Shown piece after piece: positions 1 to 8,565 of a stretch of DNA of 19,516 bases. Position 1 is the stretch's first letter. Every line of letters starts with the position of its first letter. Source of the stretch: Candidatus Iainarchaeum sp. (GTDB lineage: Archaea; Iainarchaeota; Iainarchaeia; Iainarchaeales; JAAZKV01). The stretch covers positions 53,053-72,568 of the forward strand of contig JAQUZG010000002.1 in assembly GCA_028691435.1 (NCBI GenBank), written 5' to 3'. The notes below the pieces were generated by a model that saw only the letters and a list, made by a program, of their open reading frames with translations, had not been told where the DNA came from and did not search any database. Position numbers and translations under genes: made by a program.

Positions 1-3
1 AAA

Positions 4-609
4 TTAATTTAAAATAAATAATCTGTCAAATTCTAGTGCATATTTATTTGCAATTTCTTTATCAGCAATTATTAGAAGATTTTCATTATTGTTTTTTGTT
101 GCATTTGTTGTATAATTAAATGAACCAGTACTAATAATTTTGTTATCCACAATCATGAATTTATTGTGCATTGAAGAAGGGTTTGTTGAAATTTTTACAA
201 AAATATTATTTTGTTGTAGCAATTCATCCAAGGAATAATTTGAACTTGATTGAATTTTATCAAATAAAACTCTAATTATTACTCCTCGCTCTTTGGCTTT
301 TATTAAAGCATTTGCTATGTCTAGATAGGTAAAAGAATAAATTGCAATATCAATAGAATTAGTTGAAGAATTAATTAAATCAACTATTTTTGATGAACAA
401 TCATCTAATGGACAAAAATAAACATTTATATTTTCTGAACAAAAAGATTCATTTTCAATAACTGGTTTGTTTTCAAAAGCAAAACCAAAAATAGAATAAT
501 AATTAAAGCAATAAGTTAAGAAGAATCCAATTAAAATTAAACAAAGTATAAAATATAATTTTTTTTCATTTTGTTGGAATAATACATTAAAATCTAAATT
601 ATTAATCAT
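4..609 (-). CDS. Membrane-anchored phospholipase D-like (single HKD) nuclease
   Basis: Complete 201-residue protein. A cytoplasmic N-terminus is followed by one hydrophobic segment (about residues 17-36), which would tether the catalytic part outside the membrane. Residues 60-200 form one PLD domain: the HKD signature is H148, K150, D155 followed by G162-S163-x-N165. A single HKD motif in about 150 residues is the architecture of the Nuc/EDTA-resistant endonuclease subfamily, whose members dimerise to build one active site and cleave nucleic acid or phosphodiesters without metal. The nuclease assignment is from family architecture; substrate is unknown. Four Cys (57, 66, 71 and one in the membrane segment) could form disulfides outside the cell. 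It is divergent from the TatD gene, and a TATA box 22 nt before the ATG suggests a leaderless mRNA. Confidence 0.85.
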   Translation of the reverse strand: MINNLDFNVLFQQNEKKLYFILCLILIGFFLTYCFNYYSIFGFAFENKPVIENESFCSENINVYFCPLDDCSSKIVDLINSSTNSIDIAIYSFTYLDIANALIKAKERGVIIRVLFDKIQSSSNYSLDELLQQNNIFVKISTNPSSMHNKFMIVDNKIISTGSFNYTTNATKNNNENLLIIADKEIANKYALEFDRLFILN

Positions 610-631
610 ATTGATAAGTGAAAAGACAAGG

Positions 632-639
632 TATAAAAA
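632..639 (-). promoter_or_regulatory. TATA box for the PLD-like gene
   Basis: On the minus strand this reads TTTTTATA and ends 22 nt before the ATG at 609, the distance expected if transcription starts at or next to the start codon. No GGTGAT-like site lies between it and the ATG. Confidence 0.5.
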
Positions 640-723
640 ACATAAATACCATTAAATCAATTGACGAATAAATTAATAGTCAATAATTAAATAAAAATTA
701 ATTAAAAATAGAGTTGATAAAAT

Positions 724-1515
724 ATGTTTTTTGATGTTCATGCACATTTAGATATGATTAACGAGGATGAAAAAGAAACTGTAACCAACCAAACAGATTA
801 TGTCAAAATTGAACAAATAATTAAAGAAGCTAAAGAAAAAAATGTGAATGAAATTATTAGTTGTTCGACATCTTTTGAATCAAATAAAAAAAATATAATG
901 CTTTCTAAAAAATTTGATGAAGTTAAATGTGCAATTGGACTTTATCCATTAAATTTAATTGAATTAACAAATGAAGAAATTGATAAAGCATTTGATTTTT
1001 TTGAAGATGAATTAAAAACAAACAAAAATATTATTGCAATTGGTGAAGTTGGGCTTGATTACAAATATTCAAAAAGTGAAGAAGAAAAAGATAAACAAAA
1101 AAAAGCATTTATTAGATTTATCACACTTGCAAAAAAATTTGATAAACCATTAATTATTCATTCAAGATATGCACAAAGAGATGTACTAAATATACTTGTT
1201 CAGCAAGACGCAAAAAAAGTTTTGTTACATGGATTTATTGATTCACCAAGTTTAATAAAACAAGCAATTGACAAAGATTATTTTATTTCAGTTGGACCAA
1301 TTTTAATTTATAATCAAGAAATACAAAATAGACTTAAAGAAATAAACTACACAAATATTCTTTTTGAAACTGACTCCCCGATTAAATTTAATGGTGAAGA
1401 AAATTACTCAAAAAAGATAGTTGAAATTGCTGTAAAATTAAGTGAAATAAAACAAATTAGTTTAAAAGAAATTGAAGAAAAACAAGAATCTAATTATCTG
1501 AAGTTATTTAAGTAG
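724..1515 (+). CDS. TatD-family metal-dependent DNase/hydrolase
   Basis: 263 residues, the normal TatD length, forming a single amidohydrolase-type TIM barrel. All metal ligands of the family are present: H6 and H8 in FDVHAHLD, E108 in AIGEVGLDY, H146 in PLIIHSR, H169 in LLHGF, and D217 in FETDSP. Family members are Mg-dependent 3'-5' DNases, some with roles in DNA repair or degradation; others act on different phosphoesters, so the exact substrate is inference. The ATG at 724 puts the HxH motif at residue 6, as in the family. A weak GTTGAT ribosome site lies 5 nt before it. The gene is divergent from the PLD-like nuclease and followed by 114 nt containing a dispersed repeat copy. Confidence 0.92.
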   Translation: MFFDVHAHLDMINEDEKETVTNQTDYVKIEQIIKEAKEKNVNEIISCSTSFESNKKNIMLSKKFDEVKCAIGLYPLNLIELTNEEIDKAFDFFEDELKTNKNIIAIGEVGLDYKYSKSEEEKDKQKKAFIRFITLAKKFDKPLIIHSRYAQRDVLNILVQQDAKKVLLHGFIDSPSLIKQAIDKDYFISVGPILIYNQEIQNRLKEINYTNILFETDSPIKFNGEENYSKKIVEIAVKLSEIKQISLKEIEEKQESNYLKLFK

Positions 1516-1551
1516 ATTTGATAAATGAGTTAAATTCAATAAACTATAAAA

Positions 1552-1570
1552 AGTGTCCTAAATTAAGTGA
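1552..1570 (+). repeat. Dispersed repeat, copy 1 (GTGTCCTAAATTAAG core)
   Basis: Intergenic copy between the TatD gene and the coiled-coil gene, with core GTGTCCTAAATTAAGTG. The same core occurs at 8566-8584 and 11098-11115 in the same orientation. It is preceded by ACTATAAAAA. Confidence 0.7.
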
Positions 1571-1629
1571 ATTTATTGGGATTAAGTTTTGTTTAAAAAT
1601 ATTTAGACTAAATAAATATTTGTGATTAG

Positions 1630-2157
1630 ATGTTAGTTGAATCAATGATTTTAATAATAATTGGATTAATTGTTGCTAATTTAATAATTGACAAAAAACT
1701 AGAATCAGCAAACAACTATTCAAAACCAAATAAAATTGAATTAAAAACTATTAATCAAATTAATACAATTGAAAATAAACCACTTTCCTTAAAAAATAAA
1801 CCAACTGAAATTAAAGATCAAATTAAATTAGTTGAAAATACCGATTTATTCGAATTAAAAGGCACAATCTTAGCTACAAACCAAAAGGTAAAATTAGTTT
1901 CTGAACGACTCGACAATATTGAAAAAGTAGTAACAGAAATTGCAGAAAAAGAAACAAAATTAAATAATGAAGAAAAATTAATAACAAACGAAATTAATGA
2001 AATAGATATTGAAAAAATGGATTTTAGATTAAAAGTAATTGAGCAAGAAATAGACAATATAAAAAATCCAAAACCAAAAATTCACACATTTTATGGTAAA
2101 GAAAATGATGAAATGGAAGAAACAATAAAAGCAGCAATTTTTAATAGAAAAAGATAA
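1630..2157 (+). CDS. Membrane-anchored coiled-coil protein of unknown function
   Basis: 175 residues; not recognised. An N-terminal hydrophobic helix (about residues 4-21) is followed by a Lys/Glu/Asn-rich soluble part. From about residue 75 to 150 hydrophobic residues recur in heptad-like spacing among charged ones (for example the stretch around RLDNIEKVVTEIAEKE), predicting a long coiled coil on the cytoplasmic side. There is no catalytic motif. The ATG has a TGTGAT site 3 nt upstream, like other SD-led genes here. The stop is only 24 nt before the YkgJ-type gene, so the two are probably co-transcribed. It could be a scaffold or envelope-associated protein, but nothing in the sequence proves a role. 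Confidence 0.75.
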   Translation: MLVESMILIIIGLIVANLIIDKKLESANNYSKPNKIELKTINQINTIENKPLSLKNKPTEIKDQIKLVENTDLFELKGTILATNQKVKLVSERLDNIEKVVTEIAEKETKLNNEEKLITNEINEIDIEKMDFRLKVIEQEIDNIKNPKPKIHTFYGKENDEMEETIKAAIFNRKR

Positions 2158-2172
2158 ACTAAATTTAATTGA

Positions 2173-2178
2173 TGTGAT
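2173..2178 (+). promoter_or_regulatory. Ribosome binding site that supports a TTG start
   Basis: TGTGAT lies 3 nt before the TTG at 2182, the same spacing as GGTGAT at the starts at 8639 and 14786. It fixes the initiation codon of the YkgJ-type gene upstream of its first CxxC. Confidence 0.6.
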
Positions 2179-2181
2179 TAT

Positions 2182-2556
2182 TTGAAAAAAGAAAAAAAAA
2201 TCATTTCTAATTGTGACAAATGTAATGCACTTTGTTGTAGAACAGTTGCGGTTGCATTAGATAAACCAAAAACAAAAAAACAATGGGAAGAAATCAAATG
2301 GATGGTTGCACATGACAATATAAATGTGTATAAAGATAATGAAAATGACTGGGTTGTTGAGTTTATAACCGATTGTAAATTTATAGATAAAAATAATAAA
2401 TGTAAAATTTATGAAAAAAGACCACAAATTTGCAAAACTCATAAACTTGAAACTTGTTTAATTAATGGAGATGGAAAACATTATAAAATCCTATTTGAAA
2501 AAATAGACAATGTTGAAAAATACTTAAAAAATAAAGAAATCAAGAAAAAAAAATAA
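2182..2556 (+). CDS. YkgJ-family cysteine cluster protein (TTG start)
   Basis: 124 residues with the cysteine pattern of the YkgJ / zinc- or iron-chelating domain family: C11-x2-C14-x3-C18-C19 near the N-terminus, then C65, C74, the signature CKIYEKRPQIC (C74 to C84), and C92. The eight cysteines are proposed in the family to hold a metal or Fe-S cluster; biochemical function is not established. The start is TTG: the next in-frame ATG, at residue 41, would remove the first four cysteines. The Lys-rich C-terminal tail is low in information. Probably in an operon with the preceding coiled-coil gene (24-nt gap). Confidence 0.85.
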   Translation: MKKEKKIISNCDKCNALCCRTVAVALDKPKTKKQWEEIKWMVAHDNINVYKDNENDWVVEFITDCKFIDKNNKCKIYEKRPQICKTHKLETCLINGDGKHYKILFEKIDNVEKYLKNKEIKKKK

Positions 2557-2567
2557 ATTAAGAAAAG

Positions 2568-2575
2568 TTTAAATT
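2568..2575 (+). promoter_or_regulatory. TATA box for the four-helix membrane protein gene
   Basis: TTTAAATT ending 21 nt before the ATG at 2597, with no ribosome binding site between, consistent with a leaderless transcript. Confidence 0.55.
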
Positions 2576-2596
2576 TTAAAAAACTATTTATTTAAT

Positions 2597-3076
2597 ATGC
2601 CTAAAAAAGACATTTTTACAAAATTAACATTAATTTGCCTTCAATTTAGCATGTACTCATTTTTTGCAATGTTTTTTTTCTTATTAGTTGGACAATACTT
2701 ATTTTTATTTATATCATATTACTCTAACACAAATATGCCTTATGGTATAATACCAATACTATTTTTTATTGGAGTATTTGGAGGATTTTTTCTTGGAACA
2801 TATATACAAATTTTTAGTAAATTAAATATTAAAGGTATAGAAATAAGTTCGCCAATTGCCCTAATAATTGGAACAATTATTTTTTTAGCAATGGTTATTT
2901 TAATTATTAATTATTTAATAGCAGAAAATATTTTACAAATATATTTAGAAAACCCAATTACTACATTTTACATATTGGCATACATATTTATCCCGTTTTT
3001 TATATTTGAAATACTTGAAAATTATTTAGTTAAAAAAATAGTTAAAAAGCCTCAATTTAATCAAGAAAAAATATAA
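2597..3076 (+). CDS. Polytopic membrane protein of unknown function (about four helices)
   Basis: 159 residues, overwhelmingly hydrophobic, with about four transmembrane segments (roughly residues 10-38, 46-68, 82-108 and 122-148) and a short basic C-terminal tail (KKIVKKPQ) that predicts a cytoplasmic end. No conserved catalytic or transport motif is recognised. A Gly-rich second segment (GVFGGFFLGTY) may pack closely against another helix. It has its own TATA box and is separated from the radical-SAM gene by 60 nt containing a conspicuous GC-rich patch. Confidence 0.72.
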   Translation: MPKKDIFTKLTLICLQFSMYSFFAMFFFLLVGQYLFLFISYYSNTNMPYGIIPILFFIGVFGGFFLGTYIQIFSKLNIKGIEISSPIALIIGTIIFLAMVILIINYLIAENILQIYLENPITTFYILAYIFIPFFIFEILENYLVKKIVKKPQFNQEKI

Positions 3077-3106
3077 GCCCCTCACCGGCTAGTCACTTTG
3101 AGTCGA

Positions 3107-3114
3107 TTTAAATA
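3107..3114 (+). promoter_or_regulatory. TATA box for the radical-SAM gene
   Basis: TTTAAATA ends 22 nt before the ATG at 3137 and follows a GC-rich patch (3077-3105). No ribosome binding site follows, so a leaderless mRNA is likely. Confidence 0.65.
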
Positions 3115-3136
3115 TACCAAATTAAACTAATTTCTA

Positions 3137-4336
3137 ATGTTACTAGATAAATTAAAACACCTAGGAACAGCAGCTAGTTACGATTCTTGTGGTGCGGGAA
3201 AAAGATTAAGGTTTAGAGCAGCAGGTATTAAATATGAAAACTCCTCATTTATTCATAATTGTAATACTTTAAGTGAAAATCAGTTTCCTGGCCATAAGTG
3301 TCTTTTAATGAAAGTTCTTCAAGATAACACATGTATGCACGACTGCAAATACTGTGCGAATACCACTTGTAAAAACAAAACTTCCTTAGAACCAACTGAA
3401 TTAGCTAGTGCTTTTATGCATTTTTATTACAATCGAGAAGTTACAGGACTTTTTTTATCATCAGCAGTACATGGCGAAGCTAATCAAAGCATGGAAAAAA
3501 TGATTGAAAGTGTAAAACTAATTAGACAAAAAGGATTTTTAGGATATATTCATGCCAAAGTCTTACCAGAAGCATCAAACGATTTAATTAATGAAATGAG
3601 TAAATATGCAAATAGATTATCAATAAATATTGAAAGTGCAAATAAATCAAATTTTAGTGAATTAACGACAACAAAAAATTACAAAGGAGATCTATTAAAA
3701 AAAATAAAAGTAATTGATAAAATAAAGAAAAAAACTGAAAAAGCTAAAATAAAATTAGATAATGAAAACGATTTAAAATTTAAATCAATGAATTTTGACA
3801 AAAATAAATTATCAAGTTTTACTACTCAAATTATTGTTGGAGCAACTGATGAAACTGATAAAGATGTAATTAATAGAATGACTAAACTTTATGATGAAAC
3901 TGATTTACATCGAACTTATTTTTCAGCATTTAAACCAGTCAGTGGGACAAAACTTGAAAATAGATTAGCAGAGAACGAAATGCGAGAACATAGACTTTTT
4001 GAAACAGACTTTTTACTTAGACTTTATGGTTTTAGTAAAAAAGATATTTTTGGTGCACTTGGAGAAAATAATAATCTAGCAATTAATCAAGATGTAAAAA
4101 TGAGTATGGCATTAAAGAATAAAGAGTTATTTCCAATTGATCCAAATACGGCTAGCGAAAAAGAACTTCTTCTTATACCTGGTTTTGGTCCAAAAAGAGT
4201 AGAAACAATAATTAAAGAAAGAGAAAATAAACAAATAAATAATTTTTTAGATTTAGAAAAAATTGGAATTAAAATAAGAAAAGCAAATAATTTTATTAAA
4301 CTTGAAGGAAAGCAAACTAATTTGCTTTCATTCTAA
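3137..4336 (+). CDS. Radical SAM putative DNA modification/repair protein with C-terminal HhH
   Basis: 399 residues. The [4Fe-4S]/SAM motif is C66-x3-C70-x2-C73 (CMHDCKYC). It is followed by family-typical blocks: FYYNREVTGLFLSSAV, GYIHAKVLPEAS, and RLSINIESA. Residues about 336-390 form a helix-hairpin-helix, with IPGFGPKRV as the hairpin, suggesting DNA contact. This matches the 'putative DNA modification/repair radical SAM' family, which is often encoded beside a uracil-DNA-glycosylase-like partner; its reaction is not known. No such partner gene is present within this window. A Lys-rich linker (about 190-225) interrupts the barrel. The start is supported by the TATA box 22 nt upstream and by a family-like N-terminus (DKLKHLGTAASYDSC). 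Confidence 0.9.
   Translation: MLLDKLKHLGTAASYDSCGAGKRLRFRAAGIKYENSSFIHNCNTLSENQFPGHKCLLMKVLQDNTCMHDCKYCANTTCKNKTSLEPTELASAFMHFYYNREVTGLFLSSAVHGEANQSMEKMIESVKLIRQKGFLGYIHAKVLPEASNDLINEMSKYANRLSINIESANKSNFSELTTTKNYKGDLLKKIKVIDKIKKKTEKAKIKLDNENDLKFKSMNFDKNKLSSFTTQIIVGATDETDKDVINRMTKLYDETDLHRTYFSAFKPVSGTKLENRLAENEMREHRLFETDFLLRLYGFSKKDIFGALGENNNLAINQDVKMSMALKNKELFPIDPNTASEKELLLIPGFGPKRVETIIKERENKQINNFLDLEKIGIKIRKANNFIKLEGKQTNLLSF
4308..4329 (+). terminator. Hairpin at the end of the radical-SAM gene
   Basis: Perfect 9-bp inverted repeat GAAAGCAAA / TTTGCTTTC with a 4-nt loop, lying in the last codons before the stop at 4334-4336, between convergent genes. No long T-tract follows, so a role in 3'-end formation or mRNA protection is inference. 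Confidence 0.4.
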
Positions 4337-4359
4337 ATTAAACTAATGAGTAAAATCAA

Positions 4360-5346
4360 TTAATTTGATTCTAAACAAACTGGTTTTTGACAACCATTTA
4401 AATCATAGATTGTAGTTATTTCATTATTTTTGCATAAAAGTGATGAATAGATTGGACAGTCATTTGAAATACAAATTCCTGATGCATCAGGATAATTTCC
4501 ATCCAGTTTACAATAAGAATTTTCATCACAAGGTAATCCGGCAATTCCACCACACATTTTTGGAACAATACATTCACCAGATAAATAACTTGTCACACCA
4601 TCACATTTTGCAGCACATTTATTGCCATAAGTTTTATTTGTGTTTAGATCACACACTGGAGCATATTCCATTGTACAAATACAATTTGAATTGTTTACAT
4701 TATTATCAATAAATTTATTTATAGAATTTAATTCTTTTAATAAAGTTTCATTTGTTTGAATTGAATCAAAAGTTTTTCCATTAATTACAAGTGTTCCAGA
4801 TTTAGTCACATTATATTTCTTTTCTAAAATTTGAGTAAATTCAAATTCTTTAAATTTATAAGGGAAAGCAAAAATTCTTATTTCAGGATAAACTGATTTT
4901 AAGTTATCTAATTGCACTTCAAGAGATTCACATTCAATAGTACAAGAATCATCTTCAGAATAAAAATAAAGTATTGGTTTAATTTCAGATTTACATTCAA
5001 CAATTGATTTATCCACTAAATTTAATATAAACATATTAACTAATAAAAGATTTTTCTTAGTTCCATAATAATCTGATTTAAAAAAATTATCTTTATAATT
5101 TTCAAGTTTTGAATTTAAATTTTGTAAAATTTCAGATTTCTTTAAAATTGAAGAATTTATATATCCACAATCAGTCTGATTAAAATCAGAGTATAATTGG
5201 TCAATTTGATATTCAAAAATCATATTTTTTAAATCATTATCAATTGAATTAAATCGTTGTGTTTCAATAGAATTTATTGAAAAGAAAATTAATGAAAATA
5301 ATGTTATTGTTGCAACTAATGCTACTATGTAGATACTCTTACCCAT
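4360..5346 (-). CDS. Secreted thioredoxin-like / Kazal-domain cysteine-rich protein
   Basis: 328 residues. An N-terminal hydrophobic segment (about 5-24) is a signal anchor. A helical region (30-115) precedes a thioredoxin-like fold (about 122-205) with a C135-x3-C139 pair where thioredoxins have CxxC. Residues 222-259 are a Kazal-type inhibitor motif: C222, C224, YAPVC232, TYGNKC244, C248, Y254, C259. Two more short cysteine modules follow (C265, C273, C279, C292 and C297, C305, C319, C324). Kazal domains in general inhibit serine proteases; here a role in extracellular binding is only inference. The start overlaps the glycosyltransferase end by 22 nt, with GGGGTGAAAGG upstream, so the two are translated from one operon. 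Low confidence that the CxxxC pair is redox-active. Confidence 0.75.
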   Translation of the reverse strand: MGKSIYIVALVATITLFSLIFFSINSIETQRFNSIDNDLKNMIFEYQIDQLYSDFNQTDCGYINSSILKKSEILQNLNSKLENYKDNFFKSDYYGTKKNLLLVNMFILNLVDKSIVECKSEIKPILYFYSEDDSCTIECESLEVQLDNLKSVYPEIRIFAFPYKFKEFEFTQILEKKYNVTKSGTLVINGKTFDSIQTNETLLKELNSINKFIDNNVNNSNCICTMEYAPVCDLNTNKTYGNKCAAKCDGVTSYLSGECIVPKMCGGIAGLPCDENSYCKLDGNYPDASGICISNDCPIYSSLLCKNNEITTIYDLNGCQKPVCLESN

Positions 5347-6650
5347 TTTCCTTTCACCCCGAATAATTCCTTTACAAATGCAAAAAAATAAACTGTTGAC
5401 ACAAATAAAGGAAATAATAAAATATTTAAAAAGATAGCTGGAACATCAGAAATTTTTATTTTCTGATTACCTAAATTTAATCCAATCATTGTAAATATAA
5501 AAATAAACAAATAAGAAAAAAACAAAAATATATTTATTGATGAAAAAAAATCACTAGAAAAGGAAACAAAAAATGGATCACTATAATTAATCAAATTAAT
5601 TCGAATTAATAAAAAATTAAAACTATTTGATAAAAGCATAATTATCAATCTAAATAAAAAAACTAACGAAATTAATTCTAATGAAAAGATATAAGGTAAT
5701 GAAAAAAAACCTAAATCAATATTGTTTTTATTAAAAAATAATGATTTATATTTTATTAAATTAAAAACTCTTCCACGATACCAACGGTCTCTTTGTTTAA
5801 TTAATTTTTGTAATGTATCAGGGATGTCAGTGTATGCCTTAGCTTCATAACAAGAAACTATTTTATAATTAAATTTTTGAAGTCTTAATGCAATTTCCAT
5901 ATCTTCAGTTAAATTAGCAGAATCATATCCACCCATTTCATTAAAACATTTTTTTCTAAAAATAGTCATTGGCCCAGGAATCATTGCAAGAGAATCAATA
6001 AATGATAAACAAGTAGTCCAAAGTCCAAATGATAAAAGATATTCATAATATTGTAATTTTTGAATTAAATTTTTCTTTTTATCAGGCAATATTAGACAAG
6101 TTACAGCTCCAACTTTTTCATTTTCAAAATAGCCAACGATTTTAGAAAATACATCTTTTTCGGGGTAAGTATCTGAGTCAATACATGCAACAAGTTCAGT
6201 TTTTACATGTTTTAATCCTTCATTCATTGCATCTGCTTTACCTAGATTTTTCTTTAATTTAATTAATTTAATTCCCTTTACTGTTTCAAGATATTCTCTT
6301 GATCCATCAGTAGAACAATCATCAACAACAATAAACTCTATTTTTTTTGGGTAATCAATATTTTTAATTGAATTAATTGCTTGTTTAATTGTGTTTTTTG
6401 AGTTATAGACTGGCATAACAATAGACATTGAAGGATAATTTAATGCAATTTTTGCTTTTCCAAAATTTCCAAGTTCAATATAAATAAGTAAAAATAACAT
6501 CATTAAAAATATTAAAAAAAATGACGACACTAAAATAGTAATATTTATTGGCAAACAAATTGAACAAAATAAAATACCTATTAAAAAAAGAACAATAACT
6601 AAAAGAATTAATCTATCCTTGAAATGTAACACATCAGTTTCTTTAGCCAT
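5325..6650 (-). CDS. Processive membrane glycosyltransferase, family 2
   Basis: 441 residues. Two N-terminal helices (about 12-32 and 37-60) precede a GT-A domain (74-300), followed by about three to four C-terminal helices (318-340, 371-393, 403-426). Motifs of processive GT2 enzymes (hyaluronan/cellulose synthase, PgaC type) are complete: VVDD (D110, D111), DxD (D158, D160), the acid pair TED (E249, D250) and QRDRW (286-290). Such enzymes polymerise a sugar from a nucleotide donor and extrude the chain; the donor cannot be read from sequence. It is the first gene of a two-gene operon with the secreted Kazal-type protein, which suggests a cell-surface role for both. Confidence 0.9.
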   Translation of the reverse strand: MAKETDVLHFKDRLILLVIVLFLIGILFCSICLPINITILVSSFFLIFLMMLFLLIYIELGNFGKAKIALNYPSMSIVMPVYNSKNTIKQAINSIKNIDYPKKIEFIVVDDCSTDGSREYLETVKGIKLIKLKKNLGKADAMNEGLKHVKTELVACIDSDTYPEKDVFSKIVGYFENEKVGAVTCLILPDKKKNLIQKLQYYEYLLSFGLWTTCLSFIDSLAMIPGPMTIFRKKCFNEMGGYDSANLTEDMEIALRLQKFNYKIVSCYEAKAYTDIPDTLQKLIKQRDRWYRGRVFNLIKYKSLFFNKNNIDLGFFSLPYIFSLELISLVFLFRLIIMLLSNSFNFLLIRINLINYSDPFFVSFSSDFFSSINIFLFFSYLFIFIFTMIGLNLGNQKIKISDVPAIFLNILLFPLFVSTVYFFAFVKELFGVKGKWVRVST

Positions 6651-6671
6651 AAATAAAAAACAAATAAATTG

Positions 6672-6679
6672 ATTAAAAA
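6672..6679 (-). promoter_or_regulatory. TATA box for the glycosyltransferase operon
   Basis: TTTTTAAT on the minus strand ends 21 nt before the ATG at 6650; no ribosome site lies between. Confidence 0.5.
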
Positions 6680-6703
6680 GCTATTGGTTCTAAAGTTTTG
6701 TTT

Positions 6704-6732
6704 AAAAAAAAAGAATTAAATAATTAAAAAAA
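6704..6732 (-). terminator. Double T-tract after the DHH gene
   Basis: On the minus strand a T7 run (6726-6732) is followed by a T9 run (6704-6712), 12 nt and 32 nt after the DHH stop. U-rich tracts without a hairpin are the usual archaeal termination signal. Confidence 0.5.
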
Positions 6733-6743
6733 GAATAAAATAA

Positions 6744-8318
6744 TTATTCTAATTTTTCAGATTTTTCTTTATTTTCAATAGCAGTTTTTAGCATATTTTT
6801 TACTTCTTCAAGTATTGGTTCTTGGTGTGCTGAAATGAATTTTATTGACCCAGCACATTCATGTCCCCCACCATCAACATTTGCAGCAGGAAATTTTAAC
6901 TGAAGGTTTTTAACAATTATTTCAACTGGCAAAATTGGAGCTGTTGCTCGAATAATTAGCATATCAGATAAATATCCAATTGAGAAAACTGTGTGACTAG
7001 TATTTTCTTCAGCAATCTTATCATGAATCATTCCAATTATTTTTCCAGCAGTTGGATAAGTAAATCTTGATGTGTATTTATCAAGATCAAGAGTTGAAAA
7101 TAAAACATCTTCAATTTGGATTGTTCTTACATATGGCAGAGTACTTTGAAGTTGAGTTTCCATACCTTTTGTTACTTGTTCAGTCATCATATTTACAAGT
7201 GTAGGATTTGAAAATAATTCTTCATACATCCCATATCCAGTTGCAAATCGCAAATTATATGCTGTGAAATCAATTGCAATTCCAATATTCTTTAATTCTT
7301 CACGAGATTTTCCTGTGACTTTGATGTATTCATCTGTTTCTAGTATTTCACACCTATCAGAAATTCCTGAAACTGCTGGAAGCAATGATTCATCATAATT
7401 TTCATCAATTAATCTTGCTACTTCATAAGAAAGCATACCAGCACTTGTTTGATTGTCTAAACCAAACATATATGGATTTAAATGAGCAACTAAGTATTGA
7501 CAAACACTTGTTATGCCATTTTCCATTTTTACTGGATTATGATGATCTATAACAATTATTTCATAACCTAAATTATGAAGTGTCTTATGTGCAAATGTAT
7601 CTTCTGGTGTTGAACCATTATCTGCAATAATAAAAATTGGTTTTTTTTGATTAAAATCATTAACAATTTTTTTTGCTAAAATTATATCATATAACACATC
7701 TGTAATTTCATAAAATGGTGCTTTACTTGGAGACCTGTACAAATAGTATTGTGGATTAATTCCAATTTTTTTCATTAGATTTTTTATTGAATGCTCTAAC
7801 GCTAAACCTGAACTTATTCCATCAGTGTCTGAATGGTGTCTTATAATTATTGCTTGCCCATCAAAAATTGCTTTTCTTATTTTATGTGCAACTTCAATCA
7901 TTTTTGGTTTCATTTTTTCAAGTCTTTCTGATTTGATAGATAATTCTCTATCTTTTGGAATACTTTGTTTGTCTATTACTAAATCAAAATCTTGATCACT
8001 TTTATCCATTGTATTTATATCAACTTGGAGTTTTCCTCCACGATCACTTACTTTTCCCCTTAATTTTACTACATCATTTACTTCAAAGTTCGATTCTTTT
8101 GTAACAGCATCAATTTGATTTAATCCATCAGTAACAATAAATACTACTGGACCTGGAACTGCTTTTCTTACAATTTTTACTATTCCTTCAAAAAAATCTC
8201 CTGGTTTGGCTAATGCAATAGAATTAACTTTATCCCCCATTGGTTTAAAGTCATCTCTTCTAAAATTGTTTCTTTTGTTTTCAAAATTCTTTTTAACAAA
8301 ATTATTTTCATTATTCAT
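6744..8318 (-). CDS. DHH-family phosphoesterase with N-terminal OB fold (RecJ-like)
   Basis: 524 residues from the chosen start. An Asn-rich basic N-terminal tail leads into an OB fold (about 38-105), a DHH catalytic domain (about 150-330) and a DHHA1 domain. Metal-binding motifs are complete: HHSDTDG (161-167), ADNGS (232-236), IDHH (257-260) and D321. GGGHECAG (483-490) is the DHHA1 substrate loop. The architecture is that of archaeal RecJ-like exonucleases, but the DnaJ-type zinc finger of the larger archaeal relatives is absent. The likely role is single-strand DNA or RNA degradation in repair or replication. The start at 8318 is preferred to an ATG 9 nt upstream because that ATG lies inside the ribosome site (GATGAT, 4 nt before 8318). 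Confidence 0.87.
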   Translation of the reverse strand: MNNENNFVKKNFENKRNNFRRDDFKPMGDKVNSIALAKPGDFFEGIVKIVRKAVPGPVVFIVTDGLNQIDAVTKESNFEVNDVVKLRGKVSDRGGKLQVDINTMDKSDQDFDLVIDKQSIPKDRELSIKSERLEKMKPKMIEVAHKIRKAIFDGQAIIIRHHSDTDGISSGLALEHSIKNLMKKIGINPQYYLYRSPSKAPFYEITDVLYDIILAKKIVNDFNQKKPIFIIADNGSTPEDTFAHKTLHNLGYEIIVIDHHNPVKMENGITSVCQYLVAHLNPYMFGLDNQTSAGMLSYEVARLIDENYDESLLPAVSGISDRCEILETDEYIKVTGKSREELKNIGIAIDFTAYNLRFATGYGMYEELFSNPTLVNMMTEQVTKGMETQLQSTLPYVRTIQIEDVLFSTLDLDKYTSRFTYPTAGKIIGMIHDKIAEENTSHTVFSIGYLSDMLIIRATAPILPVEIIVKNLQLKFPAANVDGGGHECAGSIKFISAHQEPILEEVKNMLKTAIENKEKSEKLE

Positions 8319-8322
8319 TTTT

Positions 8323-8328
8323 ATCATC
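8323..8328 (-). promoter_or_regulatory. Ribosome binding site that decides the DHH gene start
   Basis: GATGAT on the minus strand, 4 nt before the ATG at 8318. The alternative in-frame ATG at 8327 is part of this site and cannot use it. Confidence 0.6.
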
Positions 8329-8565
8329 TCTTTATTTTATAATGTTAAAATATTTAATTTAGGTAAATTAATTTAGATTTTCAAATTCAATTATATTAAT
8401 TATCAAATTAATTAGAAAATTTGGTTCAAAAACCAATAACTTTTCTTTTATCTCTTAACTAATTAATTGTGATTAGAAGAATATATAAATATTATTCTTT
8501 GACGAAAAACTGAGTAAATAAGAAAATATAAATTTTATTGATTTTTTATAAATATTAAAAGCTGT

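Noticed and set aside
8421..8445. Hairpin TTGGTT-caaa-AACCAA plus T-rich run as a riboswitch or attenuator
   Set aside because: The stem is only 6 bp, it is about 200 nt from the next gene, and no conserved riboswitch core is visible.
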